Part shown: positions 59,952 to 64,000 of the stretch, piece after piece
Position numbering within the stretch: the first letter of the stretch is position 1
Layout: every line of letters begins with the position of its first letter
Assembly (NCBI GenBank): GCA_023231475.1
Contig: JALJEE010000107.1
Span: 1-64,000, forward strand
Direction: 5' to 3'
Length of the DNA: 64,000 bases
From: Seison nebaliae
Lineage: Eukaryota > Rotifera > Pararotatoria > Seisonacea > Seisonidae
Notes under the pieces: model-generated
The model's input: only the letters and a program-made list of their open reading frames with translations
Told to the model about the DNA's origin: nothing
Database searches by the model: none
Made by a program: the position numbers and the translations under genes

Positions 59952-62900
59952 TTATAAGAAAGTTGTCTTCATTTTAGATGAGAGTTGAAGTTTCTTGTTT
60001 TTGTTTGTGTTAAGAATTCGAATTTGTGAGATACGTTTATCAATTTGTTCGATATTAAATAGTGGCGGCGATGATGAATCTTTAGTTTCTTTTAGTGATG
60101 AAGATGCTGGATTGGAATCAGTCAAAGTTACATCTACATCGCTTGGTTGTATGGCTGCTAACGGTGCTCCATATTTCTGTTTCAGTGGCAAATAAGTTGA
60201 GGTAGACAATTTTTGTGGTTTGTTTTTCTTTGAAGAAAATTGTGTCTCTTTTATGGGATCATCTAAAGCGGTTAAATCCACATCATTTAAAGTACCAGAA
60301 GTATTTTTATGATGAATTTCCACACTAATGTTACTTGTTTCTGATTCGGCTAAATTTCGTTTAGACATTTCAATGGAAGACGGTAATGTCGTTTTCTGAG
60401 GTTGGGATGAGAGAGAATTGGATGATTCAATGGAAGTTGTGTAATTCATTCCACTTAATTGCTTAGCAGTTGATGGTTGATCGTTTGTTCGCTGTTGGTC
60501 TTTACCTAACACGATTGATGTGGAAGTGTTATAGAGACGATGAGCAAATTGTGATACATCTCTGATTGATGATCTTAGTTGATGGTTTTTCATATTTTTC
60601 GAATTAGCAGTTCTCTGGTTATCTTCGTTGCTATAGCGATGAGGACATGAAGGTAAATGATAATGTGCTGGCGATTTGATAATTTTCAAAGAATCAATTT
60701 CATCAATAAATGCACGTGAATGTTTTGAAGATTTCTTATATTTTTGCCTTTTACACGTCACATCGAAATGTTGGAGAAGGTTAGACGATGTTGCATCTTC
60801 CTTATATTTTTTGAGTAATTTAAGACGATCTTTTCCTTTGATGGATAAGAGATTTTCTGATGATTTCAAAATATCATCAATATTTTCACTCATATCATTG
60901 ATTTGTTGACGAATGTCTTCAACCTTTTGAGAATTAATTGTTGATAAACTTTCGGATTTGGACGGACGACCCTTGAATATCATATCTTTCCCAATCGATC
61001 CGTTATATGAATCGATATTTGACCTTTCTATCAGATTATCATTCTCATCCAATGACATGATAACCGCCATTTGTTCAGCTTCTTCTTGTTCATCATCTTC
61101 CTCTTCACGTCGTTCATCTTCAGTATTCATTGTCAGAAATCGTAATACCAATAAATTTACACAAGAAGCAACAACGGTAAGACCGAACAATATGAAGATT
61201 AATGAGAAAGTGACATAAGAAGGATTTGCTTCTAATGCACTCTCTCGTTGAAGAGCAACATAATCACCAAATCCGATTGTTGTTAGAGTAATGAAACAAT
61301 AATAAATACAATCGAAATAATGCCAATCTTCATAATATGCAAATGCGCCCGCACCACTTGTTATGACAATGATTGATAACATTCCACTAATTATAACCAA
61401 TTCACTTTGAGTTACTTCTTGTCGCGGTCTATCCAATTGTCGTTTTATCTTTAATAGTTTCATTAAAAAGTTTAATATTTCAAATGAAAATTTACTAACT
61501 TGAATAACTATCCAACTGACTAATGCATTTAACCGTTCACCAACACTGTGGAACATCACCAAACAAAGAGGAATTCCTGCCATCGCATATGCCATACAAA
61601 ATAATTTACCACCAACTGTTTTCGGTGTTGTATGTCCATATCCTAATTTTGGAAGTAAATTAAAAAGGAAGGAAGAAATCTAAGATAAACCGATGGTAGT
61701 TATGACGGTTGTTGAAAAGTAAAAGGCTCCCGCAAACCTCCATTGGATACCTGTATTATGGAAACCGGCTTTTAACGCCGTTTGTTCTAATAGATGTAGA
61801 TCGTCTTCTGATATATTGTATAGTCCAGTTATTCGAATTTGAGATTTTCTTACACGATCCTGATTTTGAATTTCTTGTTGTGACTCGAGTGCATCGAAGA
61901 CGGCCGCTCCAATCAATAGATAAGTAAATGTACAAATGATGAGACTAAATGTTCGGACGTTCTGTTTCTTCATGCCAAACGAGAAGAATTTTCCATTCAA
62001 AACATTTCGGATACATTTCAAATAGAAATTTGATTTTGAATATTTACTATTTGATATTTCGTTGTTCGGTCGAAACTGATGACAACAGACTGATGTATTT
62101 TGTAATGGATGATCACCACAATGTGAATGATGGGGTTGATGATGTTGGAGAATGGACAATGATGGACGATGAGATATATTGTCTGTAGTAACCGATGATT
62201 TTTTTGGTGGTATATTATCATTAATAATCGAACAATGTTGACTGCTAATTGATATTTTTGCACGACGACTTGACATATTCGAATCGTTTAAACTCATTTT
62301 TCTTTGAAATAATTCATTGGATGGAACTGATGAATCAATGATCTTATTACACGTGATAACTGACGATGCTTCTGTTGATGATCTTTTTGATGTAAATAAA
62401 CTTCTTTTGTGTGTCAGAATGTTTGCTGGTTTTTGCGACGGTACCGAATAATCATTCTTGATAGATGAACAATAACCACTGAAATTATCGGTCATATAAC
62501 TTTGATTTGATATCGATGGTTTACCATATCTTAATGTATAACGTTGTGCATCCGTTAACGGTTTTCTATAAGCGCGACTTTTCTTTGGTCGACCCATATG
62601 TTGTTGTTGTTGATAGATTAAACAATTACGACATGGTTGAGTACTGATGGATGAAGTCTTCACTGGTTCGATGGTTTTCCTCATTCTCATATTATCATCC
62701 GTAGAAATTACAGATGATGACGTTATTATGGAATTGAGTATTTCACTTCTCTTAAATTGATTTGAATGCTTTTGATGATAATAATGATGATGTTGATAGT
62801 GATGTTGTGAAGGATGTTGTGGACAATGATTCTTCTGATGTAATATGGTTGATTCGTCACCGGAACCATATTTATCAGTTGACGTATAATTCCCTTGTTC

Positions 62901-63026
62901 ATCTTTCTTATCAGTTGAATTATCATTATTTCGTGCATCTTGTCGATGAAGAATATGTGGCGACGATCGTTTGAGAGGAGGACGTTGCTCCGTTCGCCGT
63001 ATAGTAGACGAACTGTCATCGCTCAT
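59952..63026 (-). CDS. TASK-type two-pore-domain K+ channel with long N-terminal extension
   Basis: Background (leak) K+ channel subunit of the plasma membrane, orthologous group of KCNK3/KCNK9 and insect Task genes. Model: complement(join(59952..61448, 61500..61642, 61691..63026)), 991 residues. From residue 352 it matches TASK from its usual first Met: [27 protein letters not shown], then first pore [18 protein letters not shown] (with the pH-sensing His after the filter), [20 protein letters not shown], second pore [14 protein letters not shown] and [15 protein letters not shown]. The roughly 390-residue C-tail is Ser/Lys-rich. Residues 1-351 are His/Ser/Arg-rich with no family match; translation from ATG 61973 would give a standard-length start. 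Intron 61643-61690 is 48 nt. The 51-nt 61449-61499 is also removed in this model because the TASK alignment then fits; it is in frame and could be retained. Confidence 0.93.
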
Positions 63027-64000
63027 CTCTCCAATTACCTTATTGTCATGTTATTGTAGGATGAATAGGAAAATGATTAGGTAATGCATTTTGTTTGCAC
63101 TTTTCTATTCTAATATATTTCTTCGAGATAATTATCTAAATGGCAAACAACGATACAAGAATAAATGATTTGTTAAAATTCTTCATAAACTTCTCATTAC
63201 ATATATTTTTTCAAATTGAAACTCTTTCTTTTTTAAAGAAATATTTATTATAAAAACAATTTTCCACAGAATCTAACAACTTCATTTTTATATCCACAAT
63301 TATTACAATCAATTTGCTTCTAGTTTCACGACCGATGAACCGTGCGAAAGAAAGATATCGACGTAAATATGGAACATTGTGGAGTTTATGTAGTAGAGAA
63401 GGATCGTATCATTCACAGCGAACAGATTTGGCTTCAATCAAAAGAAAATTGAATGTTTCTCAGCAGTGCTCAGTAGGAAATATTTAATATTCTTCCTGTT
63501 TCCTTTAAACTGTTTAGCAATTTTTGCTAATAAATGAAAATAATTGCCTATTTCTATCATACGGTTTCTCCACTATTTCACTAACGAACAAATGTCACAT
63601 TAGCGGGTGAAAATAGAGATATTCTTCCATATATACACACCATTCCATCAATCTACACAATCACAATACTTAGATGCTTACAGACGACACATACGATTTG
63701 GAGTCTGTACCAATATGAAACTCAACAGACAATTATATAATTGTCTAGTTTTCATATTATACTCTGAATGTTTCCCTTAATTGTGAAGGTGAACATCAGG
63801 ACATTCGGTTGGAAGGAGAATGTATATGAATAGAGAATAGTAGAATTCTCTTCAATTTCTGATATTCTGATGTCGAATCAAAGATGTTTAATGAGAAAAT
63901 TTCTGTTCGCATTCTGCAATTATATGTTTTTCCTTCTAATTGAAATTAATGATAAAGATAATTATAAATAAATTTATTTAGAATATATTAAAATCCCAAC
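63027..64000. other. Upstream region of the K+ channel gene
   Basis: Promoter side of the minus-strand channel gene. The only coding candidate is at 63272-63487 (+). From 63488 to the end nothing is supported. Confidence 0.45.
63272..63487 (+). CDS. Possible orphan terminal exon: hydrophobic segment plus basic tail
   Basis: 72-codon open frame ending TAA at 63487, directly after a strong acceptor (TTTTCCACAG ends at 63269). It encodes a hydrophobic stretch (IFISTIITINLLLV) followed by a basic, non-repetitive tail (SRPMNRAKERYRRKYGTLWS), as in the C-terminus of a membrane protein. ATG 63335 would give a 50-residue soluble peptide. No upstream exon with matching phase was found in the 245 nt back to the divergent channel gene, so it may be a gene fragment or chance. 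Confidence 0.28.
   Translation, partial: SNNFIFISTIITINLLLVSRPMNRAKERYRRKYGTLWSLCSREGSYHSQRTDLASIKRKLNVSQQCSVGNI

Noticed and set aside
1-64000. CRISPR arrays, prophage, bacterial operons or viral insertions
   Set aside because: The window is intron-bearing animal nuclear DNA. I saw no regularly spaced repeat-spacer array, integrase, reverse transcriptase or capsid-like frame.

Overview
The window is AT-rich nuclear DNA from a small invertebrate animal. The evidence is a cytosolic tRNA-Gln, metazoan-specific genes (a Cys-loop nicotinic-type receptor, a TASK-type two-pore K+ channel, Na+/K+-ATPase alpha, a Tbr1/Eomes-class T-box factor), Asn/Ser/Thr-rich proteins and very short introns. I cannot place it in a phylum. 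The T-box class argues against a close relative of C. elegans or D. melanogaster; a mite, a divergent nematode, or another compact-genome invertebrate remain possible.

Layout: 1-2882 (+) tail of a repeat-rich protein gene. 3981-6758 (-) nicotinic receptor subunit. 6759-11697 gene-poor, microsatellite-rich DNA. 11698-12692 (-) RNPS1-like splicing factor. 14713-16452 (+) SLC18B1-like MFS transporter. 16881-16952 (+) tRNA-Gln(TTG). 17444-17599 an array of four hairpins, and 18325-18464 degenerate direct repeats. 19106-23911 (+) an intronless 1601-residue Rab3GAP2-like protein. 25595-28167 (+) T-box factor. 28518-33139 (-) Asn/His-rich orphan. 35530-39674 (-) type II mucin-like membrane protein. 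41019-44427 (+) orphan protein with two membrane segments. 44759-45403 (+) small orphan. 46469-48758 (+) orphan with repeated APFA-G motifs. 48982-49377 (-) ribosomal stalk protein P2. 49378-54548 gene-free, microsatellite-rich. 54549-57936 (+) Na+/K+-ATPase alpha. 59952-63026 (-) TASK-like K+ channel. 63272-63487 (+) possible orphan exon.

There is no operon-like logic. Several genes concern excitable cells (receptor, K+ channel, Na+ pump, possible Rab3 regulator), but this may be chance. Exon structures were rebuilt by hand from conserved protein joins and reading phase. They show the most striking feature of the window: introns are mostly 38-64 nt, and in the 26 best-supported junctions 24 donors begin GTT rather than the usual GTA/GTG (GTRAGT). 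Other oddities are a P2 protein without the near-universal GFGLFD-type tail, a T-box DNA-binding domain split by a 186-codon in-frame insertion, a TASK channel with a 351-residue N-terminal extension, and a reading-frame discontinuity in the receptor gene.
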